Shown here: positions 42,843 to 52,400 of the stretch, piece after piece
Layout of the letters: each line of letters begins with the position of its first letter
How positions within the stretch are numbered: position 1 is the stretch's first letter
Source of the DNA: Bacteroidota bacterium
GTDB lineage: Bacteria; Bacteroidota; Bacteroidia; Bacteroidales; F082
Direction of reading: 5' to 3'
DNA: 64,000 nucleotides
NCBI GenBank assembly: GCA_024279935.1
Contig: JAJRQZ010000181.1
Span: forward strand, 27,996-91,995
Notes under the pieces: generated by a model
Told to the model about the DNA's origin: nothing
Seen by the model: the letters and a program-made list of their open reading frames with translations, nothing else
Database searches by the model: none
Translations under genes and position numbers: made by a program

Positions 42843-44240
42843 TCAATCTTTATTCTTCACGATCTGAGCGGTTAATTCGCCGTCCATGACAAGTTTATCG
42901 CCAACAAAGGCTTTTCCCCTCATGATGCATATTCCGCGTTTTATGGGCGCTATAAGTTCTATGCTGAAAATAAGTGTGTCGCCCGGAACAACTTTACCCC
43001 TAAAGCGCACATCGTTGATTTTCAGGAAATACGTTGAGTACAACTCAGGGCTTGACACCTGGTTTAAAACAAATATTCCGCCGACCTGGGCCATTGCCTC
43101 AACCTGAAGCACACCTGGCATAATAGGCTCACCGGGGAAATGTCCCACGAAGAAAGGTTCGTTCATGGTAACGCTTTTCATTCCTATTATATGATTATCG
43201 CTCATTTCCAGCACTTTGTCAACCAGCAAAAACGGTGGACGGTGAGGAAGCATTTTCTGTATCTGAACAACGTCGAATCGTGGTTTTGCATAAATATCAA
43301 AAGGTGGTTCTTTTAACATGGCTTCTTTTTTTATTAAATGTTGATTAATTATTCTTGCAAATTCTGTATTTGATTGATGGCCGGGGCGTTTTGCCGTAAT
43401 TTTTCCCTTAATGGGCTTACCTAAAAGGGCCAGGTCGCCAATCATGTCCAGAAGCTTGTGGCGCGCAGGTTCATTGGCATAGTGCAGCTCAAGGTTGTTT
43501 AATATCCCTTCTTCCTTAACCTTGACGCTAGGCTTGTTAAATGCCTTCGCAAGCCTGTCGAGTTCCTCTTGTGGTACTTTTCTGTTAACAAACACTATTG
43601 CACTTGCCAGATCACCGCCTTTGATAAGGTTATTGCTTAAAAGGAATTCCAGTTCGTGCAGAAAAACAAAAGTCCTGCACTTCGATATTTCCTTCTCAAA
43701 CCTGGAGATATCCGATAAGCTGGCATGCTGGGCGCCCAACACCCTGCTCTCGTAATCTATATCAACCTCAAGCTCAAACGTATCCGAAGGCTCTATCCTG
43801 ATCTCTATTTTACTATCGGGAACTTTATACTCAATGGTTTCGTTTATAACGATGAAATCCCTATCTTTGTCAAGGTCAACTACTTCCGCCTCTTTTATCG
43901 CGTTCAGGAAAAATCTGGACGAACCGTCAAGAATTGGTATTTCCTCCATATCAAGATCGATAAGTGCATTATCGACCCCCAGCCCCCTAAAAGCAGCAAG
44001 AACATGCTCGATGGTAAACACATTGGCTCCGTTCTCGCCAATTGTAGTACCGCGCGCCGTTCCAACTACATTTTCGATAGTTGCTGAGATAATTGGTTTT
44101 TTTTCGAGATCGGATCTTCTGAACTTTAGACCATGATCGGCCGGTGCCGGATAAAACGTCATAGTTCCCTTCTGACCTGTGTGCAATCCATTACCGCTTA
44201 TAGATATCGACTTTCCAATAGTCTTCTGTTTTTCTGCCAT
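42843..44240 (-). CDS. lpxC: bifunctional UDP-3-O-acyl-GlcNAc deacetylase / 3-hydroxyacyl-ACP dehydratase (LpxC-FabZ fusion)
   Basis: About 465 residues. The first ~310 are LpxC, the zinc deacetylase that commits carbon to lipid A: FTIEHVLAAFRGLGVDNALIDLD with zinc ligand His (about 75), then HKLLDMIGDLALLGKPIKG with the second His/Asp pair and KRPGHQSN with the C-terminal His. The last ~150 are FabZ: MLPHRPPFLLVDKV and VGHFPGEPIMPGVLQVEAMAQ with catalytic His and Glu. The fusion is a known Bacteroidota trait linking 3-hydroxyacyl-ACP use in fatty acid and lipid A synthesis. The start is ATG 44240 (MAEKQKTIG); the longer reading to 44270 adds a non-homologous leader. Confidence 0.95.
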   Translation of the reverse strand: MAEKQKTIGKSISISGNGLHTGQKGTMTFYPAPADHGLKFRRSDLEKKPIISATIENVVGTARGTTIGENGANVFTIEHVLAAFRGLGVDNALIDLDMEEIPILDGSSRFFLNAIKEAEVVDLDKDRDFIVINETIEYKVPDSKIEIRIEPSDTFELEVDIDYESRVLGAQHASLSDISRFEKEISKCRTFVFLHELEFLLSNNLIKGGDLASAIVFVNRKVPQEELDRLAKAFNKPSVKVKEEGILNNLELHYANEPARHKLLDMIGDLALLGKPIKGKITAKRPGHQSNTEFARIINQHLIKKEAMLKEPPFDIYAKPRFDVVQIQKMLPHRPPFLLVDKVLEMSDNHIIGMKSVTMNEPFFVGHFPGEPIMPGVLQVEAMAQVGGIFVLNQVSSPELYSTYFLKINDVRFRGKVVPGDTLIFSIELIAPIKRGICIMRGKAFVGDKLVMDGELTAQIVKNKD

Positions 44241-44299
44241 AAAATTACGGGTATAATTAACACCCCTCAATTAAAAAATTTGCGCAAAAGTAAGCATTT

Positions 44300-45328
44300 C
44301 TATTTACTCTTGGAATTTCTTTCCAATTCGTTGACCCTCTTGACCAAATTGTCGAGTCGTCTATAATGGACATACGACCTTTGATAGTCGCGAATGCCAA
44401 AGGCCGGGGAGCCTTCCACGACGGAATTTTCCTCTGTTATGCTTTTCCCCACTCCCGATTGCGCGGCTATCATTACGCCGTCGGCAATTACAAGATGGCC
44501 AACTATGCCCACCTGGCCGCCTATCATGCAATTTTTCCCGATTTTGGTAGAACCGGATATCCCTGTTTGAGCAGCAATAACAGTATTTTCCCCTATTTCG
44601 ACATTATGGGCTATTTGGATAAGGTTATCTATTTTCACTCCTTTTCGTATGATTGTAGAACCCATGGTTGCCCTGTCGATGGTCGTATTGGCACCTATCT
44701 CAACACGGTCTTCCAGGATGACGTTACCTATTTGAGGTATCTTTTTATAATCCTTTGAATCCTGCGGGGCAAAACCGAAACCGTCGGCGCCCACTACAGT
44801 CCCCGAATGGATGGTACAGTGATCGCCAACTATACAATCGTCATAAACCTTTACTCCTGAGTTAATTATGCAATCCGTTCCAAGGCTGACATTGTTGGAG
44901 ATGGCCGAATTCGAAAAAATTTGTGTATTATCGCCAACAACAACGTTTTCGCCTATGACAACAAAAGCGTCGATAAAAACATTCTTGCCCAATTTGGCTG
45001 ACTCGGCGATTACTGCCATCGATGAGATGCCTTGAGGCCTTGGCCGCGATTGTTGATATAATTCCAAAACGCCCGCAAATGCAGCATAGGCGTTTTTTAC
45101 CCGTATCAGGGTTGTCGAATATTTCTTTTCAGCCACAAAACTGTCGTTGACAATAACCACCGACGCCTTGGTGGAATATAAATAGTGCGTGTATTTCGGG
45201 TTTGACAAAAAGCATAAAGCACCTTTTCCCCCTTCTTCAATTTTGGCCAGGGTACTGACCTCCGCCATCTTGTCGCCTTCCACCTTTCCGTTGAGCGCCT
45301 GTGCTATCTGCTCTGCCGTAAACTTCAC
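44300..45328 (-). CDS. lpxD: UDP-3-O-acylglucosamine N-acyltransferase
   Basis: LpxD adds the N-linked acyl chain in lipid A synthesis. The 342-residue protein has the N-terminal uridine-binding domain ([17 protein letters not shown] ... [18 protein letters not shown]), the hexapeptide beta-helix ([25 protein letters not shown]), the [24 protein letters not shown] block, and the catalytic His in [17 protein letters not shown] (about 245). It lies first in the lpxD - lpxC/fabZ - lpxA run and 150 bases downstream of the HD hydrolase gene. Confidence 0.97.
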   Translation of the reverse strand: MKFTAEQIAQALNGKVEGDKMAEVSTLAKIEEGGKGALCFLSNPKYTHYLYSTKASVVIVNDSFVAEKKYSTTLIRVKNAYAAFAGVLELYQQSRPRPQGISSMAVIAESAKLGKNVFIDAFVVIGENVVVGDNTQIFSNSAISNNVSLGTDCIINSGVKVYDDCIVGDHCTIHSGTVVGADGFGFAPQDSKDYKKIPQIGNVILEDRVEIGANTTIDRATMGSTIIRKGVKIDNLIQIAHNVEIGENTVIAAQTGISGSTKIGKNCMIGGQVGIVGHLVIADGVMIAAQSGVGKSITEENSVVEGSPAFGIRDYQRSYVHYRRLDNLVKRVNELERNSKSK

Positions 45329-45481
45329 CGTAAAAAAATTAATTTGTTAAACTATAGACTATCTTCATTTGGTAATTGACAATGAAAATTGCCGCAAGAT
45401 ACTAAAATTGAGATTTTGTGAAATCTACAGCATTGAAAAATAAAAACATTCAAATGCGAATACATTGGCGCCGAACTTGAT

Positions 45482-46714
45482 TTATTTTGGGCAACAAACA
45501 AAGTATTTGGTAGTTGGTTTCGACAACAAGCTGATGTTCAATTGATCAGACGCTTCCGCAATATCGATTATGCTGCCGTCCTTAAATAGTATTTTAATCT
45601 TGTCGTTACCCGGATTATAAATATAATTAGATGTTTTGTCGCTTATCACGAGATAGTCCAGCTCATCATCTTTTAGCTTAAGTTTCTTGCCAACGGACAC
45701 TTTTATCTTTTCCAGATATGCGCTTTCCTGTTTTTCGCCCGTCATTTCTATTTTGAACAGTTTTCGGTTTACCAGGCCTGAGCTCAGCAAACTGAGCACC
45801 TTGTCGGGATGATTAACCCATACCTTTAGTGCCGAGAAAACATCATAATCGTCGAGGGAGGCAAAATTGGGCAGGGTTCTCTCATCGGCATAAAAGTCGT
45901 CGAGAGTAATGTCGTTGGTGAGAAAATAGTCGAGCACCGGGGAGGCAAATAATTTTCCGCCGTTCATCCTAAGATATTTAGCGCGCTTCAAAACCTTCAT
46001 TATCATCAACTCGGCTGCCAAAACGGTCTTGTGCAGGTAAACCTGCCAATACATCAACCTACGGGCAGTAATGAACTTTTCAACCGAATAAATCCCCTTG
46101 GCTTCTATAACTATATGGTCATCTACCACATCTATCATATTCAATAGTCGTTCATAATTTACCGAACCCTCGGCAACCCCTGAGAAAAAACTATCCCGCT
46201 TTAAATAATCAAGCCTATCCATATCAAACTGGCTCGACAGCAGCTCATGCAAGAACTTTTTATGATAAGTTCCTTTGAATATCTTTATGGCATCAGATAA
46301 TTTGCCGTCGAACATTTTATTGAACCTATCGAGGAAGACCTCCGAGACCTGTTCATGGCCGATACCGGGAACAATTGATTTTTCGAGAGCGTGAGAATAG
46401 GGCCCGTGGCCGATATCATGAAGCAAGATAGCGATATTCGCGCTCACGAACTCCTCTTCGGTGATGTCGTTTCCTTTAAAAACCAATTCGCGCAATGCCT
46501 TCTTCATCAAATGCATTGCACCTATCGAATGATGGAAACGAGTGTGCAAGGCACCGGGATAAACAAGGTGGGTAAGACCCAGCTGCTTAATCCTCCTGAG
46601 TCGTTGGAAATATGGATGCTCGATAATATCGAACATCATATCGTTATGTATGCTTACGAAACCATAAACCGGATCGTTGATTATTTTCCTTTTGTTTTGA
46701 AATACCCTGCTCAT
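45482..46714 (-). CDS. HD-domain phosphohydrolase (dNTPase/SAMHD1-like)
   Basis: A 410-residue HD hydrolase. The metal site is seen as H in TRFHHSIGAMHLMKKAL (about 60), HD in ILLHDIGHGPYSHALE (about 100-115) and the later D in SSQFDMDRLDYLKRDSFFSG (about 180). The opening KIINDPVYGFVSI and YFQRLRRIKQLGLTHLVYPGA are typical of the SAMHD1-like dGTPase-related group found next to lpxD in Bacteroidota. The substrate is not known; dNTPs are likely by family. It is divergent from porX. Confidence 0.9.
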   Translation of the reverse strand: MSRVFQNKRKIINDPVYGFVSIHNDMMFDIIEHPYFQRLRRIKQLGLTHLVYPGALHTRFHHSIGAMHLMKKALRELVFKGNDITEEEFVSANIAILLHDIGHGPYSHALEKSIVPGIGHEQVSEVFLDRFNKMFDGKLSDAIKIFKGTYHKKFLHELLSSQFDMDRLDYLKRDSFFSGVAEGSVNYERLLNMIDVVDDHIVIEAKGIYSVEKFITARRLMYWQVYLHKTVLAAELMIMKVLKRAKYLRMNGGKLFASPVLDYFLTNDITLDDFYADERTLPNFASLDDYDVFSALKVWVNHPDKVLSLLSSGLVNRKLFKIEMTGEKQESAYLEKIKVSVGKKLKLKDDELDYLVISDKTSNYIYNPGNDKIKILFKDGSIIDIAEASDQLNISLLSKPTTKYFVCCPK

Positions 46715-46828
46715 AAATTATGTTAATTTTGTATCCGGCACAGGCTGGAACAGCAATAAATTCATAAGATTTGCATTATTTATGCAAGCTTAGTTATTTC
46801 AGGCTAAAATAAACACAAATTTGTTATA

Positions 46829-48385
46829 ATGAGTAAAATAAGAATACTTTGGGCAGACGACGAGATTGACATGCTCAAACCACACATAATCTATCTTGAA
46901 GAAAAAGGATATCAGGTTGACGCTGTAAACAGCGGTGACGAGGCTGCCGACATGGTAAAAGAACATAATTACGATATCGTATTCCTCGACGAGCAAATGC
47001 CGGGGATAAGCGGGATAGAGGCCCTTGAAAAAATAAAAGCCGCATATCCCAACCTACCTGTGGTGATGATAACAAAAAGCGAGGAAGAATCGATAATGGA
47101 GGACGCAATAGGCTCCAATATAGCAGATTACCTTATAAAACCCGTTAAACCAAGCCAGATATTGCTTTCGCTGAAGCGGAATTTGGAGAACAAAAAGCTG
47201 GCCGGTGAAAAAGCCAGCTCGAACTATCAGCAACAGTTCCGCGAATTAAGCATGCACCTGAACGACAGACTCAGCCCGCGGGAATGGATCGACATCTACA
47301 AAAAACTGGTCAGGTATGAAAGCGATCTTGAAACCACCAATGACGATGGCATAAAAGAGGTTTTAAACATGCAGAAAAGCGAAGCCAACGCTTTGTTTTC
47401 AAAATATTACGAGAGGAATTACAAAGATTGGCTCTACGGCAATACCGACAACAGACCGACCCTTTCGCAAAACTTGATCAAGGAAAAAGTTCTACCCTCG
47501 CTTACAAGCAGTAAAAAAGTGTTCTTTATTTTAATAGACAACCTCCGCTACGACCAGTGGAAGGCCATCCAACCAATGATCGAGGAATATTTCAGGGTCG
47601 AGAAGGACGACATTTACTACAGCATACTCCCAACCACGACCCAATATGCGCGCAACGCCCTTTTTTCAGGCCTTATGCCGAACGAAATAAGAAGGAAACA
47701 TCCGCGATATTGGACTGAAGAGCATGAAGACGGAAGCAAAAACCAATATGAGAAAGAATTGCTCAACGAACAATTGCATCGCCATGGCAAACAACTAAAG
47801 CTTTCTTATAATAAAATCCTCAACCTTGACGCAGGAAGGAAATTGAGTGAAAATATATCGAACCTGATGACGAACGACTTCAATGTCATCGTTTATAATT
47901 TCGTCGATATGCTCTCGCATGCCAGGACAGAGATGGAAATCATCAGGGAACTTGCCGACGACGAGGCTGCTTATCGTTCCCTAATGAAATCGTGGTTCGA
48001 GCATTCCTCGCTTTTTGACATAATCAAGTATTTAGCTACCAAGGACATAAAACTGTTCATCACCACCGACCACGGATCCGTCCGCGTTCAGGATGCCGTG
48101 AAAATCGTGGGCGACAAGAGCGTAAACACTAATTTGAGATATAAGTTCGGAAGAAGCCTTAATTATAATGCCAAACAGGTTTTCGAGATGAACGATCCGG
48201 AGAGATACTTCCTGCCAAAGATAAACATAAGCACAAAGTGGGTCTTTGCCCGGCCGGGTGAATTTTTCGCCTACCCCAACAACTATAATTATTACGTAAA
48301 ATACTACAAAAACACCTTCCAGCATGGTGGCTTGTCGATGGAAGAGGTCATGATACCCATAATCACGCTAAATCCAAAGAAGTGA
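46829..48385 (+). CDS. porX: PorX: response regulator with PglZ domain, T9SS regulator
   Basis: A 518-residue protein with an N-terminal CheY-like receiver (IRILWADDEIDML; phosphorylation Asp in DIVFLDEQMPGISG near residue 53; Lys in YLIKPVKPSQI near 105), a helical linker and a C-terminal PglZ domain of the alkaline phosphatase fold (FFILIDNLRYDQWKAI near 235, and metal ligands in FITTDHGSVRVQD near 412). In Porphyromonas PorX works with the sensor PorY and a sigma factor to control T9SS gene expression, and the PglZ domain hydrolyses phosphodiesters. The full metal-site set appears present. porY is not in the window. tsaE overlaps its stop. Confidence 0.93.
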   Translation: MSKIRILWADDEIDMLKPHIIYLEEKGYQVDAVNSGDEAADMVKEHNYDIVFLDEQMPGISGIEALEKIKAAYPNLPVVMITKSEEESIMEDAIGSNIADYLIKPVKPSQILLSLKRNLENKKLAGEKASSNYQQQFRELSMHLNDRLSPREWIDIYKKLVRYESDLETTNDDGIKEVLNMQKSEANALFSKYYERNYKDWLYGNTDNRPTLSQNLIKEKVLPSLTSSKKVFFILIDNLRYDQWKAIQPMIEEYFRVEKDDIYYSILPTTTQYARNALFSGLMPNEIRRKHPRYWTEEHEDGSKNQYEKELLNEQLHRHGKQLKLSYNKILNLDAGRKLSENISNLMTNDFNVIVYNFVDMLSHARTEMEIIRELADDEAAYRSLMKSWFEHSSLFDIIKYLATKDIKLFITTDHGSVRVQDAVKIVGDKSVNTNLRYKFGRSLNYNAKQVFEMNDPERYFLPKINISTKWVFARPGEFFAYPNNYNYYVKYYKNTFQHGGLSMEEVMIPIITLNPKK

Positions 48386-48810
48386 AAAAGTTGATTTTAG
48401 AAGCCGCGAGCCTCAGTGAGCTGCCCGTGATTGCCCGTAAGATCATCGAATTTGCTGGCGGGCACAGGATTATTGCTTTCAATGGCAAGATGGGGGCAGG
48501 CAAAACTACGCTTATTAAAGTCATCTGTGAGGAATTGGGGGTAATTGACGAGACCGGCAGCCCGACATTTTCCATAATAAATGAATATCTTACCGAAGAT
48601 GACGATAGTATTTATCATTTCGACTTCTATCGGTTAAAGAAACTAGAGGAGGCTTACGACATAGGTATCGAGGAATACCTTTACTCAAGTTCCTATTGCT
48701 TGATGGAATGGCCCGGGCTTATCACCCCTCTCCTCCCCAGGGGATATGTTTCGGTAAATATAAATGAGGGCGAAAAGGGCAAAAGAATAATTAAACTGGA
48801 AATCATTTAA
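48382..48810 (+). CDS. tsaE: tRNA threonylcarbamoyladenosine biosynthesis ATPase TsaE
   Basis: A 142-residue P-loop ATPase that partners TsaB/TsaD in making t6A37 of ANN-decoding tRNAs. It shows the Walker A FNGKMGAGKTTLIKVICEELG (about 33-53), the family motif SPTFSIINEY, Walker-B-like YHFDFYRLKKLEEAYDIGIEEYL and LMEWPGLI. The start is GTG, overlapping the porX stop by four bases. Length is normal. Confidence 0.95.
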   Translation: MKKLILEAASLSELPVIARKIIEFAGGHRIIAFNGKMGAGKTTLIKVICEELGVIDETGSPTFSIINEYLTEDDDSIYHFDFYRLKKLEEAYDIGIEEYLYSSSYCLMEWPGLITPLLPRGYVSVNINEGEKGKRIIKLEII

Positions 48811-48913
48811 GTTCTTTCGATAACCGGCTTTTCATAATCGCCAGCCGGCCCAAGCCCCATATCTCCCCTATCCGCAAATGCCCCCACCTCCCTTGCAGGA
48901 AGGCGTTCACCAT

Positions 48914-49363
48914 CTATCGCTTCATCTGCCTGTCAATCTCCCGTTTGTGGTCTTTTTCCTTTAAGGTTTCCCTTTTATCGTAGAAGTGTTTTCCTTTGGC
49001 AAGGGCTATTTCAAGTTTCGCAAGTCCTTTTGTATTCACGAACAACAAAACCGGCACTATGGTCATGCTCTTTTCTTTTACCTGACGGTTGAGCCTTTTG
49101 AGTTCCCTCTTGTTAAGAAGCAGCTTCCGGTCGCGCTTTGCCAGGTGATTGTTATAAGTGCCGTATGAATACTCTGCGATGTGCATATTACGGACAAACA
49201 GCTCACCACCTTCAAAATAGCAATAAGATTCTGCCAATGAGGCCTTTCCGTTGCGTATAGACTTTATTTCCGTTCCTGTCAAGACTATTCCGGCAACAAA
49301 CTTCTCAACAAGGAAATATTCCCAGGAACCCCTTTTATTACGTATCTTAATGTTATTGTCCAT
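48914..49363 (-). CDS. smpB: SsrA-binding protein SmpB
   Basis: SmpB binds tmRNA and brings it to stalled ribosomes. The 149-residue protein starts at ATG 49363 ([20 protein letters not shown]); the reading can be extended to 49459 but the extra residues are unlike the family. Conserved parts are [44 protein letters not shown] and the closing [28 protein letters not shown] tail that enters the decoding site. No tmRNA gene was recognised in the window. Confidence 0.95.
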   Translation of the reverse strand: MDNNIKIRNKRGSWEYFLVEKFVAGIVLTGTEIKSIRNGKASLAESYCYFEGGELFVRNMHIAEYSYGTYNNHLAKRDRKLLLNKRELKRLNRQVKEKSMTIVPVLLFVNTKGLAKLEIALAKGKHFYDKRETLKEKDHKREIDRQMKR

Positions 49364-49474
49364 CCCTGCTTGAAAATAAGTCTGCAAAGGTATGCAATTA
49401 TTGGGTCGGATGCAGGTATGTGCATCATGAACATAGCAAACTATGTTTTTACCGGGCAAGCCAAAACTGGAGCA

Positions 49475-52400
49475 TCAGCTTTCAAGCCTGAAACTAACAT
49501 TCCCGAGTTTAGAAATCTCTTTTACGAAGGTCTGTGGTTCAACCTTATAAACCGACGACTTCATTGATATATTGTTCTTGTTGCCGGGTGCGACCAGTTT
49601 TATTTTCAATTTGCTGTTGCCCGGGTTTTCCTTGACAAGCCTAACTAAATCCTCGACAAGATTATTGTCCATATATTCCAGCTTGATTATCAAGAACACA
49701 GATGAAGTAAGCTTATTCATGGCATCGCTCAAAAGCATTATATTGCTAACCTTGATGTCGAGGTCGCCACCGCGCCACCTTTCCTCGATTTTAGCCTGAA
49801 CGAAAATATTGTTGCCCACTTCAAGGAAGTGCTTGCGTTTTAAATAATCCTCAGAAAATTGCATCAGATCAGTCTGGCCCGAGAAATCTTCCAGGGTTAT
49901 AATACCAAAGGGGGAACCTTTTTTCGACATCCTCTGCTGCGATTTCGTTATCATACCGGCAAAACTAACCGTATGGCCCTTGAATTTCTTGAGATTGCTC
50001 CTCAGGTAACCAACTTCAACATTGCAATATCGTTGTATGGTTGTCTTAAAATCGTCGAGAGGATGACCGGAAATATAAAATCCGGTAACTTCCTTTTCAG
50101 ACTTGAGCAACCGGGGTTTAAGCCATTCGGCACAAACAGGCATTTCCGGGTCTTTTACGGCAATTTCGTCCATTCCTCCAAACAACGACTGCTGCATATT
50201 ATTTTGCTGTTCCTGAAAGCTATTGCCATGCTTTATCAATATCTCGACAAAGCTAGCCGCATTTTCGTTTTCCTTATGGAAATACTGGGCCCGGTGGGTG
50301 TTTTCAAAACCATCGAAGGCACCGGCCATAACAAGGGCTTCAATGCTGCGTTTATTAACCGATCGCAGGCTTACTCTTTTAACAAAATCAAAAGGGGATT
50401 TAAAAGGGCCGTTTTTCTTTCTCTCGTTGATGATGTTTTCGACGGCAGCACCGCCGACACCTTTTATCGCGCCCATGCCGAAGCGGATAATCTTGTCGCC
50501 GGTAACGGAAAATTTAAGCAGGCTTTCGTTTATATCAGGTCGGGTAACGGAGATCCCCATATGCTCAGCCTCGGCGGTATATTGAGTTATCTTCTTGATA
50601 TCGTTAAGGTTACGGCTAAGGTTGGCAGCCATGAACTCTGCCGGATAATGAGTTTTAAGATAAGCCGTTTGATAAGAAACATAAGAATAACAAGTGGCAT
50701 GCGATTTATTAAAGGCATATTTCGCAAACTCTTCCCAATCCTTCCATACCTTGAGGACCTTTTCAGTTGCCAGGCCATTGGCCTGGCATCCTTCAACGAA
50801 CTCGGCCTTCAATTTTTCCATTTCCTTTATCTTCTTCTTTCCCATGGCCTTGCGCAAACTATCCGACTGGCCCCGGGTAAAGCCTGCCATCTTACGGGAA
50901 AGGAGCATCACCTGTTCCTGATAAACGGTAATTCCATAAGTCTCCTTGAGTATCTCCTCCATTACCGGAAGGTCATATTTTATTTCCTGGCGGCCATGCT
51001 TACGCTCCACGAAATCGGGGATGTATTGCATTGGCCCAGGCCGGTATAGGGCATTCATGGCTATTAGGTCCTCGAAGCGGGTAGGTTTTAAATCCTTGAG
51101 GTATTTCTGCATGCCGTCGCTCTCAAACTGGAAAAGAGCAGAAGTATCGCCACGGCTATAAAGCTCATAAGTTTCTTTGTCGTTTAGGTCAACATTATCG
51201 ATGTCGATGCTTATTCCCTTGGATTGCTTGATGTTCTCGATGGTATCCTTTATTATCGACAATGTTTTCAAGCCCAGGAAGTCCATTTTTAGCAAACCTA
51301 TCGACTCTATGTATTTCCCGTCGTACTGGGTACAAAGATCCAGGACCGAGTCCTTTACTACGGAAACCGGGACATAATTCGTCAAATCCTCTTTACTGAT
51401 GATTATTCCACAAGCATGTGTCCCTATATTCCTTACCGAGCCCTCCAGGGTCAAGGCATTTTTTAGGACATCCTTAATCTCGGGTTTGCCCTTATCGAGC
51501 TCGGCTTGCAGCTCCGGCACTTCCTTAAACGCCTTTCGCAAACTTGTGCCTGGTGTGTCAGGAATCATTTTTGCCAATCTATCAGCTTCGTTCAAAGGTA
51601 GTTTCTGCACTCGCGCCACATCGCGTATGGCCATTTTGGCTGCCATGGTACCGAATGTAATTAGGTGGGCAACACGGTTTTTTCCATATTTCTGCTTTAC
51701 CCATTTTAAAATGAGCTCACGACCGTCGTCATCAAAATCAATATCTATGTCAGGCATCGAGATCCTCTCCGGGTTCAGGAAACGCTCAAACAGCAAATTA
51801 TAGGCCAGCGGGTCTATCTCAGTGATACGAAGGCTATATGCGACTACCGAGCCTGCTGCGCTTCCGCGTCCAGGGCCAACAACAACACCCATTTCGCGGG
51901 CTGCGCGCAGGAAATCCCAGACGATGAGGAAATAATCGGGGAAGCCCATTTTCTTTATGGTCTCCAACTCGAAGTCTATACGCTCCCTTATCGAGTCCGT
52001 TATGTCAGCATACCGTTTGCCGGCACCTTCATAAGCACAATGGCGCAAGTAGTCGTCGGCATCGGCAAATTCGTCAGGAATCTCGAAAATCGGCATTATG
52101 GGCTTATGATCCAGTTCAAAGACCTCAATCTTGTCAACTATTCCAGCTGTGTTTTCAATGGCCTCTGGAATATCGGCAAACAGCTTCTTCATCTCATCCT
52201 GTGTCTTGAACCATTCCTGACGTGTATAACGGATCCTTTTCGGATCGTCGATATCTTTTGCCGTCCCTATGCAGATAAGGCGGTCGTGGGCATCGGCATC
52301 TTCGGCATCAACAAAGTGGGAGTCGTTGGTAGCAACAAGTTTTACGGAATGCTTTTCGGAGAGCTTCCTGAGCACCTTGCCCACAAACACCTGATCGTCA

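Noticed and set aside
46829..48385. PglZ domain as a sign of a BREX phage-defence system
   Set aside because: It is fused to a receiver domain and is PorX; no other BREX genes are nearby.
48811..48913. Possible tmRNA gene beside smpB
   Set aside because: The spacer is only ~100 bases and lacks tRNA-like ends or a tag reading frame.
49364..49459. N-terminal extension of SmpB
   Set aside because: The extra 32 residues are unlike SmpB; ATG 49363 fits the family start.
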